A stretch of DNA of 64,000 nt, from the NCBI RefSeq assembly GCF_003208435.1, contig NZ_QKMF01000002.1, positions 62,001 to 126,000 of the forward strand, in the 5' to 3' direction. This document shows positions 63,200 to 64,000 of this stretch, in pieces. Made by a program: the position numbers and the translations under genes. Every line of letters starts with the position of its first letter. Positions within the stretch are counted from its first letter, which is position 1. The notes under the pieces are model-generated. The model saw only the letters and a program-made list of their open reading frames with translations, was not told the origin of the DNA and did not search any database. Origin of the DNA: Pelagimonas varians. GTDB taxonomy: Bacteria; Pseudomonadota; Alphaproteobacteria; Rhodobacterales; Rhodobacteraceae.

Positions 63200-64000
63200 C
63201 TAATTCGTAATGATTTCCGGCCCCATAAATGTGGTGGGCAACATGGTAGACAGCCACGGAATGTAGGTCACCATGATCAGGAACACGAAGAGCACAGCCA
63301 AGAAAGGCAGAGCCGCGCGCACGACCCGCATCATCGGCATGTTCGCGACGCCGGATGTCACGAACAGGTTCAAGCCAACTGGCGGCGTGATCATCCCGAT
63401 CTCCATGTTCACCACCATGATGATGCCAAGGTGGATCGGGTCGATGCCCAGTTGAATTGCGATCGGGAACACTAGCGGCGCGACGATTACAATCAGCCCC
63501 GACGGCTCCATGAACTGTCCACCGATCAATAAGATTATGTTGACGATGATCAGAAATGTAATCGGGCCAAGACCTGCTGCCAGCATCACCTCGGTAATAT
63601 GTTGCGGGATTTGTTCGTCTGTCAAAACATGTTTCAGGATCAACGCGTTTGCGATGATGAACATCAACATGATCGTCAGCTTGCCGGCCTCAAGAAGCGT
63701 GTGTTTGGTGTCACGATGAAAGACTGCTGGGATCGCGAAGATCACGTTTTCCGCGTTGGCGCGCAATAGGTTCTTGCCTCCCACCATCAAAGACTCGGCA
63801 TAGCCGCCACCCGACACTTCCAACCGCTGCGCCCCGCGCACCAAGCTGAACACGAAAACCGACGGTGGCAGCAATAGGATGAACACCGCTCCGATGACCT
63901 GTACGATCACAAACAATATCGCCACGTCAGATGTAAGCACCGAATAGACTGCATAGAGCATCGGCAGCACGCCCAAGATCAGCACAGCCCCCGTTGCGAC
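63200..64000 (-). CDS. TRAP transporter large permease (DctM type), 5' part cut by window edge
   Basis: 266 residues of the C-terminal part; the frame runs on past the window edge (VATGAVLILGV upstream of an internal GTG). Membrane segments follow each other, with FMEPSGLIVIVAPLVFPIA and GMITPPVGLNLFVTSG, both hallmark DctM blocks. It imports an organic acid or similar substrate with a binding protein, using a Na+ gradient. The partner genes lie outside the window. Confidence 0.9.
   Translation of the reverse strand, partial: VATGAVLILGVLPMLYAVYSVLTSDVAILFVIVQVIGAVFILLLPPSVFVFSLVRGAQRLEVSGGGYAESLMVGGKNLLRANAENVIFAIPAVFHRDTKHTLLEAGKLTIMLMFIIANALILKHVLTDEQIPQHITEVMLAAGLGPITFLIIVNIILLIGGQFMEPSGLIVIVAPLVFPIAIQLGIDPIHLGIIMVVNMEIGMITPPVGLNLFVTSGVANMPMMRVVRAALPFLAVLFVFLIMVTYIPWLSTMLPTTFMGPEIITN

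Overview
The window looks like chromosome of a marine Roseobacter-group alphaproteobacterium (Rhodobacteraceae). This rests on gene content rather than a marker gene: tandem DUF1194 proteins, an RTX protein ending in a Hint domain, SdhE, a PutA without the N-terminal DNA-binding domain beside an Lrp-type regulator, a TRAP permease, and a moderately high G+C content with alphaproteobacterial gene style. No rRNA is present; there is one tRNA, tRNA-Leu(UAA).

Layout. (1) 1-28,600 is mostly core and accessory chromosome. It holds DUF1194 proteins with gloA; a lipoprotein plus Slam-like outer-membrane protein pair; thyX followed by an A+T-rich gene for a TIR-domain effector (a likely defence gene); parE; a metalloprotease-like lipoprotein; a cytochrome c behind a possible FnrL site; a giant RTX/Hint exoprotein with a recent internal duplication; a lytic transglycosylase; sdhE; an aminotransferase; PilZ, YHS and SuhB proteins; a GFA/rhomboid pair; and putA with its divergent Lrp-family regulator. 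(2) 28,619-about 60,440 is a nearly complete lambda/HK97-like siphovirus prophage sitting directly downstream of tRNA-Leu. (3) 60,441-64,000 is chromosome again: degenerate intergenic repeats, a divergent SDR/LysR pair, a MITE-like element and the C-terminal part of a TRAP large permease.

Prophage logic. The left arm has a tyrosine integrase, an excisionase-like HTH gene running towards it, two small leftward genes, a repressor and a divergent Cro-like gene. The repressor is bracketed by two clusters of a 15-bp operator repeated every 24 bp, two copies on its left and three on its right. Rightward early genes follow, including a multi-HTH (GcrA-like) protein and a replication-type protein, interrupted by one leftward gene for a small secreted protein. 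The late genes run terS, terL, gpW, portal, fused prohead protease/capsid, DUF2190 protein, head-tail connectors, tail tube, a tail-chaperone pair joined by a probable -1 frameshift at GGGAAAC, tape measure, tail tip, fibres and lysis (holin, SAR endolysin, nested spanins). At the right end is a CtrA-like winged-helix protein that lacks the phospho-acceptor aspartate, followed by a DUF6456-like protein.

Most interesting items: the operator array; an in-frame stop that removes the last 31 codons of the capsid; the -1 frameshift; the prophage CtrA-like and GcrA-like regulators; the lone TIR effector; and a strong terminator-like hairpin inside the endolysin signal-anchor codons. No right attachment site matching the tRNA 3' end could be found by eye.
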